Shown here piece after piece: positions 35,032 to 43,078 of a DNA stretch of 64,000 nt. The translations under genes and the position numbers were made by a program. The DNA comes from Macrococcoides epidermidis (GTDB lineage Bacteria; Bacillota; Bacilli; Staphylococcales; Staphylococcaceae): assembly GCF_042659445.1 (NCBI RefSeq), contig NZ_JBHSSR010000001.1. The stretch is one strand, 5' to 3'. The notes under the pieces are model-generated. The model was given only the letters and a program-made list of their open reading frames with translations. It was not told the origin of the DNA and made no database searches. Each line of letters starts with the position of its first letter. Within the stretch, counting starts at the first letter, position 1.

Positions 35032-36700
35032 TCGGAAGACCCCCATTCAGTAATACTTTTCTAAGTTCTTCATTACTTGCATAAATATATAATCCTTTTA
35101 CTCCTCTTTTTAACAGCACATTCATCGAATTTAATATAATTTGCTCTTTCATTTTTAATAATTCTTCTTTAGTTCTAATCTCTTCAGAAGATTGTCTGAA
35201 TGCTTCAGTATCTCTATACTTTGAAACATCAATTTTTAAACGATGATTTTCTTTATCATATCCGATAGATGGGCCAAGTATTACTCCGACATAATTCAAA
35301 TCAAATCCTTGTATCGTATATATTGATCCAACTTCTTTAATTGTCTGTGGCTCTTCAGCCCAAGTACTTTTATAATCAGTCCTGTTCCAGGCTAGCGAAA
35401 AGTCAGGCTCATTTACAAAATAATCATTACCATCTTTCTTATGAATATAATCAAAAGTAGAAACAACCCTAGATAATTTATACTCTTTATTCTTTTCAAT
35501 TATAGCATTATGCATTTCCCCAGCATTACCGTATATTTTAAATTCAAATTCATCACTATTAGAATAAGGTATTCTTTTTATATCCTTGTTCACGAAAGCA
35601 TCTAACCAGTTAATTACATCTTGATTAGCCTGCATTCTAAATTGACTATCTAATCTGAATTGTTCGCTATTAGTTCCTTTTAATAATCTGTTTAATAAAT
35701 TTTCAGTCCATGAAGATTTAATCTTTAAATATTGTCTTTCGTCATATACGATTATTGTTACTTTACTATACTTAATAATTTCTTCTAACTGATTATTTTC
35801 TTTAAATGCGTTAAAGTTATCTGATCTTGTTAATAATAAATGTGCTTCATCAACTAATGTAATATCTGCTGATATTTTTCCAGATTTACTTTTATTTATG
35901 AATGGTGTTGGCTTTAAGAAATTACTCTTCTTTAAATTTGGTAAACTTTCAGAAATAGTTTCATAAGTTTTAAGCATCTCATTGTGATTTACAAGTAAAT
36001 AGTTTTTCGTTTTATATAAATTATTCTCAAGAGTATTTTCTAAATAAAGAAAATCTTTATTTTTAGCTAGGTCTTGAAGTGTATTGAATGTCGAGCTTAG
36101 AACCACACTTTTTCCAGTGCCTACATCTCCTTTGATTAAAAATACAGCTTTTGTATCATCATTGATATGATTATTACAGAATTCAATTATTTTAGTTTTG
36201 AGGTCCATTTGAGCTTCAGACAATTCCTTAAATGGTGAAAGTTTAAAAACATCTCTATTACGAATATCTTCAATTGTATGTTTCACGATACCATCTTGTC
36301 TTAGTTTATCCCATATATCATCAAAAATTACAGAATGATAATAAGATTTATCATAATAATTATGTGTTATTTGCTGTGCAGTCTGACTTTTGTTCTGTAA
36401 CTTATATTTTTCATCAGCGATGAAATGATTAATAAGATTTGTTTCTATATCATAAGTTGCGGATTGATTAAATTTATCGTGTCCTATTAGAATCATTTTA
36501 TCCAGTTTCTTTCTATCTTTATTCTTTAAATGATTTTTCATTCTACTTTTTACTTGAACAGTTTGACCAATGTAAGCTTCGGGATTAGCTGAATTATTAT
36601 TTAATATGTATACAATTGGATATCCATCTAATACTGGATCATTTATATTTGGTAATACGTTTGTGTTAAAGTCATAATAATTAATTTTTACTTTCTCCAC
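35012..36700 (-). CDS. GIY-YIG nuclease fused to DUF2075 superfamily 1 helicase
   Basis: 562 residues, GTG start with AAAGGAG seven bases upstream. The N-terminal GIY-YIG domain (about 25-100) shows 'IVYIL' and 'AYIGQT' (Tyr31, Tyr43), Arg53 and Glu86, the expected catalytic set. The DUF2075 helicase follows: Walker A GDVGTGKS (191-198), Walker B TLVDEAH (281-287), motif III IIVYDERQ with Gln323, motif IV 'LDSQFRMQ' (about 350-357), and a late 'GSIYTIQGFDLNYVGVILGPS' motif. DUF2075 is related to Schlafen-type helicases. The protein is probably an ATP-dependent nuclease acting on DNA or RNA. Overlap with the MazG-like gene makes a two-gene cassette. Its function has not been demonstrated as far as I know. 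Confidence 0.87.
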   Translation of the reverse strand: MEKVKINYYDFNTNVLPNINDPVLDGYPIVYILNNNSANPEAYIGQTVQVKSRMKNHLKNKDRKKLDKMILIGHDKFNQSATYDIETNLINHFIADEKYKLQNKSQTAQQITHNYYDKSYYHSVIFDDIWDKLRQDGIVKHTIEDIRNRDVFKLSPFKELSEAQMDLKTKIIEFCNNHINDDTKAVFLIKGDVGTGKSVVLSSTFNTLQDLAKNKDFLYLENTLENNLYKTKNYLLVNHNEMLKTYETISESLPNLKKSNFLKPTPFINKSKSGKISADITLVDEAHLLLTRSDNFNAFKENNQLEEIIKYSKVTIIVYDERQYLKIKSSWTENLLNRLLKGTNSEQFRLDSQFRMQANQDVINWLDAFVNKDIKRIPYSNSDEFEFKIYGNAGEMHNAIIEKNKEYKLSRVVSTFDYIHKKDGNDYFVNEPDFSLAWNRTDYKSTWAEEPQTIKEVGSIYTIQGFDLNYVGVILGPSIGYDKENHRLKIDVSKYRDTEAFRQSSEEIRTKEELLKMKEQIILNSMNVLLKRGVKGLYIYASNEELRKVLLNGGLPIESGNH

Positions 36701-36911
36701 GGATGTACTCCTTTACGTTAAAATGTTGTCTATCTTCATTTGATATCATATCGCTTTAGTATACTTCCTTCTACTATTATAACTAATATAAAATTTTTCT
36801 ATTTTACATTTAACCAATCAATTAGATTTTCATACTATTTTCTTGTAGTAATTTACTAAATCATCAAATAAATATTCGGAATATCTTTAATTGGTTTTAT
36901 GCAATTATTTT

Positions 36912-37631
36912 TTATTTTTTATATTGATTATACATTCCAGCATTTACTTCCGCTTTACGTCTTTTCAACTCTTCATAAACTTCTTCAGCATCATCTCCAT
37001 CATAGTAGCCTTGTTCTATAGCATACATCGTTTGTATTTCACCCGATGATAAACCACCATTATATTTTTTTCTAAGTGCATTAATATATTCATCTTTTGT
37101 TTTTGCATTATTAATTTCAGCATTAACATCTCGAGTTGTATTTGATTGTTCAACGTTATTTTGATTATATCCTAATTTTTCAGCTCCACTTTCCACTCGT
37201 AAAGAACTTTCATAGGCATCTACTGTTAATCCATCTATGACATTTCCTTGCGGTAATATTCCATTTGCTAAAGCACTGTTATATGCCGTTCTTTTTTCAT
37301 ATTCATTATAATTATTATTGTAAATTATACTATGCAATATATTTCGATCTACTACATTATTTAAATTTATATAAGGTTTTGTTACTTCTTCTGAAGATTT
37401 CGTAGAAACATTTTTTTCTAAATTTTTTTCTTCTTCAGAAGCATCTTCAACTGTACTGGTAATATTCTTTTTATCGTTTATTGTACTAATCTCTTTTTTA
37501 TTTTTAGCCTTACTAGTATCTTTCTTAGTTTCACTCTTTAAGTCTTCATTTTCTTTTTGAGAATCAGTACTATTATCACAACCAGTTATGAATACAACGA
37601 ATATTAAAAATAAGCACATTATTTTTTTCAT
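36912..37631 (-). CDS. Lipoprotein with IIYNNNY-type motif
   Basis: 239 residues. The lipoprotein signal ends VFITGC. Then comes a long charged linker (about 20-85) rich in Lys, Glu, Ser and Thr, and the shared block 'LHSIIYNNNYNEYEKRTAYN' followed by 'SALANGILPQGNVIDGLTVDAYESSL'. The extra C-terminal part is 'INALRKKYNGGLSSGEIQTMYAIEQG' with a SHOCT-like flavour, ending in a Tyr-Asn-Gln tail. It is most like the lipoproteins at 21338 and 46534. It is extracellular and anchored; function unknown. Confidence 0.77.
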   Translation of the reverse strand: MKKIMCLFLIFVVFITGCDNSTDSQKENEDLKSETKKDTSKAKNKKEISTINDKKNITSTVEDASEEEKNLEKNVSTKSSEEVTKPYINLNNVVDRNILHSIIYNNNYNEYEKRTAYNSALANGILPQGNVIDGLTVDAYESSLRVESGAEKLGYNQNNVEQSNTTRDVNAEINNAKTKDEYINALRKKYNGGLSSGEIQTMYAIEQGYYDGDDAEEVYEELKRRKAEVNAGMYNQYKK

Positions 37632-37724
37632 CTATATTCTCCTTTTGAATTAACTAATGAAATTATTATATTATCTTCAATCTTCTTAGTATATAGAAGA
37701 CTTAGTATTTTTTTACATATGTTT

Positions 37725-37753
37725 AAAAATAGAAACCAGCCAAAGCTGGTTTC
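37725..37753 (-). terminator. Terminator of the two-module gene at 37775
   Basis: A nine-bp stem (37732-37740 with 37745-37753), CAAA-type loop, followed by TATTTTTAAAC on the minus strand. Confidence 0.85.
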
Positions 37754-37774
37754 CACCAATTATTAATTATTCAA

Positions 37775-38833
37775 TTATTTATACTGCACTTCTGTCACAT
37801 GCCATGCACCTTTATAATACTGACCTATTGCAATTAAATGACCGTAAGTGTTTGTTCTTGTTTTCACTTTAATTTCTTTATTGCCAACATACGTAGTATC
37901 CATTTTACCATTCACAGTTCGATCCGCTTTACCTACTAAGCTTTCAATCTTACTAAAAGTTAGACCACGCTTATCATAATCAAATATCATTTGATTAAGC
38001 ACTGGTGATGAAGCACAATCTTTAGATTGATATCTTAAATGCACTGATCCAAACGCAAATTCCTGAAATACATCTGTTCCTTTTGGCGTCATAATCGTTC
38101 GATCTTCAAGCGCCTGTCCTATTGCTTTCGTTGCAGCAGCCGGTGTCATATTCAACTTCGCACCTTTTAACGCAAACGTTCCTTTAGCCATGTTTTTAAT
38201 ATCCGAATTCGTAATTGTATACTCGCCATTATGGGCTATTTTTGTCTTTTTATTATTCTTTGCCATAGTATTTTCATCAATTACAGGTTCATTTTTTGTC
38301 ATTAGATCCATAGAATTGAGTAACCATGATTTACCTGATTTCTTATACTTTAAGTAGTAGTTATTGTAATTCACATCTTTATCATTTACACCAGTTGTAA
38401 TATCTTCAGCTTTACCATACTTAGATTGCAATTGTTTTATATCAAATCTATTTTCTTTCGGAAAGTTATATGTAATGCCAATCACTTTCACTGTATTTGT
38501 CTTCGCGTAGCGGTCGTTAGAGAATAAAGAAAGTGTCAATTGATTGTATTTCAAAGTAACCATCTTCCCAAATTGATTCTGCTGTATCATTTTCATCTTT
38601 GGTTTACCTAAAGCTTTCTTCACTGCTGAATAAGTCATATCTAATTTAATACTACCAAAGCTGTATTGCCCTGACTTTATTGCATTAATCGTCTTACGCT
38701 CTAACATATTTGGTGTTTTAACTTGTACTTTGCTTGCTGTGTAACATGGCTTAACTTCTCCCTGTGCATCTGCGATATTGACCTGACCCACAAGACCTGC
38801 TAACAATACTGCTGATAATAATGCTTTCTTCAT
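37775..38833 (-). CDS. Secreted two-module family protein with one cysteine pair
   Basis: About 352 residues, ATG eight bases after GGAGG. The Sec signal peptide is MKKALLSAVLLAGLVGQVN. Module one starts 'KTINAIKSGQYSFGSIKLDM' and has 'AVKKALGKPKMKM' and 'QLQSKYGKAEDIT'. Module two starts 'DIKNMAKGTFALKGAKLNMT' and has 'KIESLVGKADRTV'. Only two Cys occur in the mature protein, one just after the signal ('VKPCYTAS') and one in module two ('SKDCASSP'), the same places as in the paralogues at 41646 and 43077. The C-terminus is a 'GHLIAIGQYYKGAWHVTEVQY' strand pair. Function unknown. Confidence 0.82.
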   Translation of the reverse strand: MKKALLSAVLLAGLVGQVNIADAQGEVKPCYTASKVQVKTPNMLERKTINAIKSGQYSFGSIKLDMTYSAVKKALGKPKMKMIQQNQFGKMVTLKYNQLTLSLFSNDRYAKTNTVKVIGITYNFPKENRFDIKQLQSKYGKAEDITTGVNDKDVNYNNYYLKYKKSGKSWLLNSMDLMTKNEPVIDENTMAKNNKKTKIAHNGEYTITNSDIKNMAKGTFALKGAKLNMTPAAATKAIGQALEDRTIMTPKGTDVFQEFAFGSVHLRYQSKDCASSPVLNQMIFDYDKRGLTFSKIESLVGKADRTVNGKMDTTYVGNKEIKVKTRTNTYGHLIAIGQYYKGAWHVTEVQYK

Positions 38834-38897
38834 CACAACAACCTCCTTGTATTTATTTACAATTATAGCATTATATTTATAAATAAATACAAATTTC

Positions 38898-39386
38898 TTA
38901 TATATCTGCCCACTTCTTCTGTAGCTTTCTATTTAAGTATGTCATCGCAAACAGATTCTTTTCTTTATCAAACCATAACCACGCATGTCCATATCGATAT
39001 GTGTACGTATCAAATTCTCCTTCATCATCCCAATCGAAAGAATTTTTCTTTTTCTTATCAGGTTTTCCCCATGCTTTTCTAATATCTTTCGCTTTCAAAT
39101 CATAAAATTGGTCTAAATGATTATAATCAATCGTGATTAACTTTAATTTATTCTTCTTCCATTTAGGTTTTCCAGCAAAGCTAAAACTTATCACTTCGGG
39201 GTATGCTTTCGCGTCATATATTTTACTACCAGGGTAATCAGAGCTTGGCTTATCATTCAGTCCATCACCTAATCTGTCCTTGATCTGTTTATACGACATC
39301 GTAAGCTTCGCACCATTATAATGAAATTTCCCTTTCTTTAATCGTTTAATTATCTTTTTATCTAAAATATCCGGCATCGTTATCAC
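38898..39386 (-). CDS. Leaderless single-module paralogue
   Basis: About 162 residues from a GTG at 39386 with AGAGGTG six bases upstream; an ATG at 39377 is possible. The product opens directly with the module motif ('DKKIIKRLKKGKFHYNGAKL', 'TMSYKQIKDRLGDG') and continues with 'KAKDIRKAWGKPDKKKK' and 'YRYGHAWLWFDKEKNLFAMTYLN'. No signal peptide is present and none can be restored in the 30 bases upstream. It is either a cytosolic form or a copy that lost its export signal. It follows the DUF6933-like gene by 30 bases and may be co-transcribed with it. Confidence 0.7.
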   Translation of the reverse strand: MITMPDILDKKIIKRLKKGKFHYNGAKLTMSYKQIKDRLGDGLNDKPSSDYPGSKIYDAKAYPEVISFSFAGKPKWKKNKLKLITIDYNHLDQFYDLKAKDIRKAWGKPDKKKKNSFDWDDEGEFDTYTYRYGHAWLWFDKEKNLFAMTYLNRKLQKKWADI

Positions 39387-39415
39387 GAGAAACACCTCTT
39401 TATATTTATTTTTTT

Positions 39416-39922
39416 CTATAACTCCTCAAACACTTCTATCGTCTTATCAATCAGTTTCACATAATTTGTTGTACTAAATATCATGTTATTACAAAAGTCC
39501 ATAAGTTCCGCCCTTAATAAGTCGTGGTATTCAAATGTTTCAGCTGCCATAATTTGCTGAGTTACAACACCGGTTATATTTCTCTTATGACCTTTACCTA
39601 TAAGTATTTCATTCACATTATCCATATATCGTTCTATTTTGTCTGGCGCTATGCCACAACTCATAAGTATTTTAAAGATTCTATCACGAATTAAATGATC
39701 CAGATATTTCTTGCTTTCAGCATTCACATCCTGAATTACAATTGTAAGTAATGTTAAATCATTTACAAGAATCAATATCTTCTTACGATTCACTGTATAA
39801 TAATTTGCGTGCCATGAATAAATTGGGTTTTCATTGCAGTATACTTTTGCATCTTCAATGTCTTTAACTTTCGGTATTGCACTAAATAACGGCATCGCCT
39901 TTACTGTTGGGTTGATTATCAT
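39416..39922 (-). CDS. DUF6933-like protein
   Basis: 168 residues, ATG eight bases after GGAGG, no signal or membrane segment. The N-terminal part 'PIYSWHANYYTVNRKKILIL' followed by 'VNDLTLLTIVIQDV' matches the pattern of DUF6933 proteins ('W.A....y.RkK.l.lvN..s'), after which the chain is helical. It is small and cytosolic. It lies 23 bases after the DNA glycosylase gene, so may be co-transcribed. Function unknown; the assignment is by pattern. Confidence 0.65.
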   Translation of the reverse strand: MIINPTVKAMPLFSAIPKVKDIEDAKVYCNENPIYSWHANYYTVNRKKILILVNDLTLLTIVIQDVNAESKKYLDHLIRDRIFKILMSCGIAPDKIERYMDNVNEILIGKGHKRNITGVVTQQIMAAETFEYHDLLRAELMDFCNNMIFSTTNYVKLIDKTIEVFEEL

Positions 39923-39945
39923 AATATTTTCCTCCGTATATTAAT

Positions 39946-40581
39946 TTAACAAAAATATTCATCCAAAAACGTCTCACTCTTCACGCCTTTAGGTGATAAA
40001 TAGAGTTTCCCAAATTCATCAAGCAAGCCGTGAAATTCCTGCGCATGTTCTGGTGTAAATTCTGCTGGTAATTCAACTGCTTCCTGCAATCCTTTATAAC
40101 TATCACTTCCAGCGTGACCTAATAATTTAAACAAACGACGTGTATACGTATCTGGAATAAACACGACCTTATCAAACACATAGACGAGCAATACATCTGC
40201 GGTCTCTGGTCCGATGCCTGGTAAGGCTAATAACTCACTACGTAGTCTTTCAACATACATTGCATCAATCGCTTTAAAGTCATAATCATGTTCTTTTAGC
40301 CACTGAAAGATACTATGCACTGCTCTTGATTTATTCTTATAGAACCCGCTTGGTTGAATACAAGTTTGTAACGTTTCTAGATCTAACGCCAATATTTTAT
40401 CCGGATCAAACTGCGTCTTCTCTCGTAAATTATTTAAAGAACGCTCTACATTGCGCCAGTTTGTGTTCTGCACAAGAATCGCACCAACAATAATCTCATA
40501 CGGATTATCAGCTGGCCACCATCCTTGTGGTCCTAGATTGTCATACAATTTATCATATAACTCCTGAATCGTTAATTTCAT
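39946..40581 (-). CDS. Endonuclease III-like HhH-GPD DNA glycosylase (MagIII type)
   Basis: About 211 residues, ATG eight bases after GGAG. The fold is that of Nth: 'ADNPYEIIVGAILVQNTNWRNVE' at the N-terminus, helix-hairpin-helix 'LLALPGIGPETADVLLVYVFD' and the catalytic Asp in 'FIPDTYTRRLFKLLG'. The Lys of bifunctional endonuclease III is replaced by Glu (GPETAD), and the C-terminal Cys cluster for the iron-sulfur centre is absent. This points to a monofunctional glycosylase, as in the MagIII 3-methyladenine family. It excises alkylated bases from DNA. Confidence 0.82.
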   Translation of the reverse strand: MKLTIQELYDKLYDNLGPQGWWPADNPYEIIVGAILVQNTNWRNVERSLNNLREKTQFDPDKILALDLETLQTCIQPSGFYKNKSRAVHSIFQWLKEHDYDFKAIDAMYVERLRSELLALPGIGPETADVLLVYVFDKVVFIPDTYTRRLFKLLGHAGSDSYKGLQEAVELPAEFTPEHAQEFHGLLDEFGKLYLSPKGVKSETFLDEYFC

Positions 40582-40692
40582 TACGCTCACTCCAATACAC
40601 TATTACAAATCTTTACCCTCAAAATGAAATTCCAACTCAGAGAACCTTCATTCAATGTTATAATACAAGAAAGCATTGAAAGGCAGGAAATT

Positions 40693-41061
40693 ATGAATAA
40701 CAAACTATTCTTCTATGTATATTTATTTTTAGTAGCATTTTTATCGATTAACGTCTTTAAACATATATCTCAAGGTGCACCGCCTGCTGATTATTTAATC
40801 TATGCGATTATTGCACTAACATTTTTAGGCTTAATCAATAACGATTTAATCGAATTATTTTACGGGAAATCATCTCTAATTATTTCAACTATCTTTGATA
40901 TTATCATCTATATTGGCATATTCATCTTAAGTATCTTTGCGATGAAATATGCAGAAAACACGCTTGATACGATCCTTTACTTTTTATTTATCATCATCAG
41001 TGTACTGATGATCGTTGTAACAATCGTTAAGTATAGAAGAAATAGTATCGCGAAACCATAA
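40693..41061 (+). CDS. Small membrane protein, four predicted segments
   Basis: The start is ATG 40693 with AGGA a few bases upstream; the longer frame would start without a site. 122 residues, almost all hydrophobic: segments at about 4-22, 33-52, 58-82 and 90-112, ending in a basic tail (VKYRRNSIAKP). No motif is recognised. A terminator follows at once. Confidence 0.65.
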   Translation: MNNKLFFYVYLFLVAFLSINVFKHISQGAPPADYLIYAIIALTFLGLINNDLIELFYGKSSLIISTIFDIIIYIGIFILSIFAMKYAENTLDTILYFLFIIISVLMIVVTIVKYRRNSIAKP

Positions 41062-41090
41062 GAAGCTTATCTACACGATAAGCTTCTTTT
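41061..41090 (+). terminator. Terminator of the small membrane protein gene
   Basis: A perfect 11-bp stem (41061-41071 with 41077-41087), five-base loop, TTTT. The stem overlaps the end of the stop codon. Confidence 0.88.
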
Positions 41091-41140
41091 ATGTTTAAAA
41101 ATTGTGTGAAACGGAAATATACACAAAGGAGAAGACGATA

Positions 41141-41296
41141 ATGTTAATTGTAATCTTAATTACACTTGCAGCATTAATAATCTTAGCAGCCTTTTCAACG
41201 TATATGACACATCGAAATTACGGAAACGATAACCCAGACCAAGATAAAAATGTACCTGATGAGCTATTTAAAGTATGGCATCCAGGTAATCTATAA
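41141..41296 (+). CDS. 51-residue single-pass membrane protein
   Basis: ATG 41141 has AAAGGAG nine bases upstream. It has one strong membrane segment (MLIVILITLAALIILAAFS) followed by a hydrophilic tail 'HRNYGNDNPDQDKNVPDELF' and 'KVWHPGNL'. The good ribosome binding site and dedicated terminator support it as a real gene. No family is recognised. Confidence 0.62.
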   Translation: MLIVILITLAALIILAAFSTYMTHRNYGNDNPDQDKNVPDELFKVWHPGNL

Positions 41297-41306
41297 ATAA
41301 AAAGAA

Positions 41307-41340
41307 AAAAGGAACCGAAAAACGGTTCCTTTTCTCTTTT
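41307..41340 (+). terminator. Terminator of the 51-residue membrane protein gene
   Basis: An 11-bp stem (41307-41317 with 41323-41333), loop of five A/G bases, then a T-rich end. Confidence 0.88.
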
Positions 41341-41390
41341 ATAATAAGTTTATTTAAACTACTCTTACAAATTAATCAAGGCTTATCCGA

Positions 41391-41603
41391 TTAAAATCCT
41401 ATCCATTCATAATATTCTATAGGATATGAAGCAGCTCCTCTGAATAAAGGTTTATTTTTTACAAAATTATAGTTTTTCCATTTAGATATATTATTTTTTA
41501 TTGATTTTCCATGATGAATAACTAATTGTAATTTTGTTACATTATTATAATAATCAAAATAGAAAGTAGCATTAGGATATATCATCACATACTCTGATGG
41601 AAC
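41391..41603 (-). pseudogene. C-terminal remnant of a secreted paralogue
   Basis: The reading frame 'SEYVMIYPNATFYFDYY' then 'IHHGKSIKNNISKWKNYNFV' closely matches the C-terminus of the intact protein at 49307 ('DDYVMIYKNYTFYFDYD', 'NNIKNNLSKWKYFNFVEH'). The similarity begins right beside the T-run of the terminator at 41604. The signal peptide and the first two thirds are absent, and the frame has no ribosome binding site. It is a truncated duplicate rather than a gene. Confidence 0.75.
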
Positions 41604-41637
41604 TAAAAAAAGAAACCAACATGATGTTGATTTCTTT
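41604..41637 (-). terminator. Terminator of the two-module gene at 41646
   Basis: An 11-bp stem with one G-T pair and a five-base loop, then seven T on the minus strand, nine bases after the stop. Confidence 0.88.
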
Positions 41638-41645
41638 AATAATTG

Positions 41646-42695
41646 TTATCTCACATACTGAATATCTAATACATTCCACTTACCATTAATCTTTTCAGCG
41701 TTTAATGCTAAGTGACCATATTCATTCATTACTGTAGGAATTCTTTTACCCTTCACACCGTTCTCTTCTTCAACATAGCTACCTTTTTCAGAACGATCTG
41801 GTTTACCGACTACTTTTTCAATATCAGTTAATGATTGTTTCGCAAAATCATAATCGACCATAAAGTTAGAAATTTTGTATGTCTTACCACAATCGTTAGA
41901 ACGGTAATCTACACTTAAGAAATCATCCTTACCGTATGTTTGTGTCATTAAATAATCTTTACCAATACGTGTCGTTGAAGTTTCATTCGCTCCTCCAACA
42001 GCTTTCTTTGCCGCTTCTGGTGTCATCCATAACTTCAAGCCATAGAAATTATACTTTCCATCTCTGATTGCAAGTAATTCTTTCGCTGTAAATTTATGTG
42101 GCTTTTGATTTTTAATGCGTGATGTATTGTTCTCTTTATATTTTGAGTTAATCCTAGACAAATCCGTCATTGCCATTTCAATGATTTCAGATCTTTTATT
42201 AATGATTTTATAAGAAATTGAGAAATCGTTATAAACTTCTAATAAACTATATTTCTCTTTCATTGTATCTGTCGGTTTACCTAACATCGCCTTAATGTCA
42301 TCGCGTGTTGTACGTTGATCACCCTGGTTTATAAATTCAAGACTATAAACTTTTGCCTGATTATATCCACCCTTACCAGTTTGATTAATCGCACTAATCA
42401 TAACACTTCCAAATTGCGCAGTAACTTCTTTACCCGCTTCAGATGAACTATAACTTATCGTTTCCGGTGCACCTAACTTCTTAAGTACTTCTGCATAAGT
42501 TGTACCGATGCCAACACCTTTATACTTATATGTTAAATGCTTTAATGCATCGATCGTCTTTTGATTTTTAATGTTTGGAAACTTATGGTCAACAGACTTT
42601 TCAATTTTACATGTCGGCTGTGACTTTGCTTCAGCAGCATGTCCTCCACCGATTAATGTTGATAATACTAATGCTGATGCTATAATTTTTTTCAT
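41646..42695 (-). CDS. Secreted two-module family protein with one cysteine pair
   Basis: 349 residues with Sec signal peptide (MKKIIASALVLSTLIGGGHA), probable cleavage after 'AEA'. Module one: 'KTIDALKHLTYKYKGVGIGT', 'EVLKKLGAPETIS', 'DIKAMLGKPTDTM'. Module two: 'ELLAIRDGKYNFYGLKLWMT', 'AAKKAVGG', 'DIEKVVGKPDRSEKG'. The two mature Cys ('PTCKIEK' and 'NDCGKTY') match those of the paralogues at 37775 and 43077 in position. It ends 'NEYGHLALNAEKINGKWNVL'. Extracellular; function unknown. Confidence 0.82.
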   Translation of the reverse strand: MKKIIASALVLSTLIGGGHAAEAKSQPTCKIEKSVDHKFPNIKNQKTIDALKHLTYKYKGVGIGTTYAEVLKKLGAPETISYSSSEAGKEVTAQFGSVMISAINQTGKGGYNQAKVYSLEFINQGDQRTTRDDIKAMLGKPTDTMKEKYSLLEVYNDFSISYKIINKRSEIIEMAMTDLSRINSKYKENNTSRIKNQKPHKFTAKELLAIRDGKYNFYGLKLWMTPEAAKKAVGGANETSTTRIGKDYLMTQTYGKDDFLSVDYRSNDCGKTYKISNFMVDYDFAKQSLTDIEKVVGKPDRSEKGSYVEEENGVKGKRIPTVMNEYGHLALNAEKINGKWNVLDIQYVR

Positions 42696-42854
42696 GTTAA
42701 TTCCTCCAGTATTTTTCTTTCATTGTATCATGTAATATATATCTTGTATGTAAATTTATTGAAGTATTTAACAAGTTATTACTTTAGTGTATTAACTTTA
42801 TATGTAGAATAATTCAATTGATTTGGGGTAATATTAAACTAAAGGAGTGATAAC

Positions 42855-43034
42855 ATGTTAATGATGACAATGTCGTTGGCGATAATCTTATTTCTAATGG
42901 TTATCTTCGGTATCATCGCGTGGGTAGTAATTATGCTGATTAACTCATCGAAAAATGCAGCGAAACAAAATACTTCAGCAATTGACAACAAACTTGATGC
43001 AGTTGAACGAGAGCATCATCGTAAAAATTCATAA
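42855..43034 (+). CDS. 59-residue single-pass membrane protein
   Basis: ATG 42855 lies seven bases after AAAGGAG and the frame ends TAA at 43034. The product has a long hydrophobic segment (about residues 6-29, 'MSLAIILFLMVIFGIIAWVV') and a hydrophilic tail 'SSKNAAKQNTSAIDNKLDAV' ending in a charged His/Arg cluster. Site, frame and the terminator directly downstream support a genuine small gene. No family is recognised. Confidence 0.68.
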   Translation: MLMMTMSLAIILFLMVIFGIIAWVVIMLINSSKNAAKQNTSAIDNKLDAVEREHHRKNS

Positions 43035-43044
43035 GTCTGAAAAC

Positions 43045-43078
43045 TAAAAAACCGTGAGCAAATCGCTCACGGTCTTCT
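43045..43078. terminator. Bidirectional terminator
   Basis: An 8-bp stem (43051-43058 with 43065-43072), six-base loop, A-run on the left. It ends the 59-residue gene and the convergent two-module gene. Confidence 0.82.

Noticed and set aside
41391..41588. Stand-alone 65-codon gene
   Set aside because: It matches only the C-terminal third of an intact paralogue, has no ribosome site, and begins inside a conserved strand; treated as a remnant.
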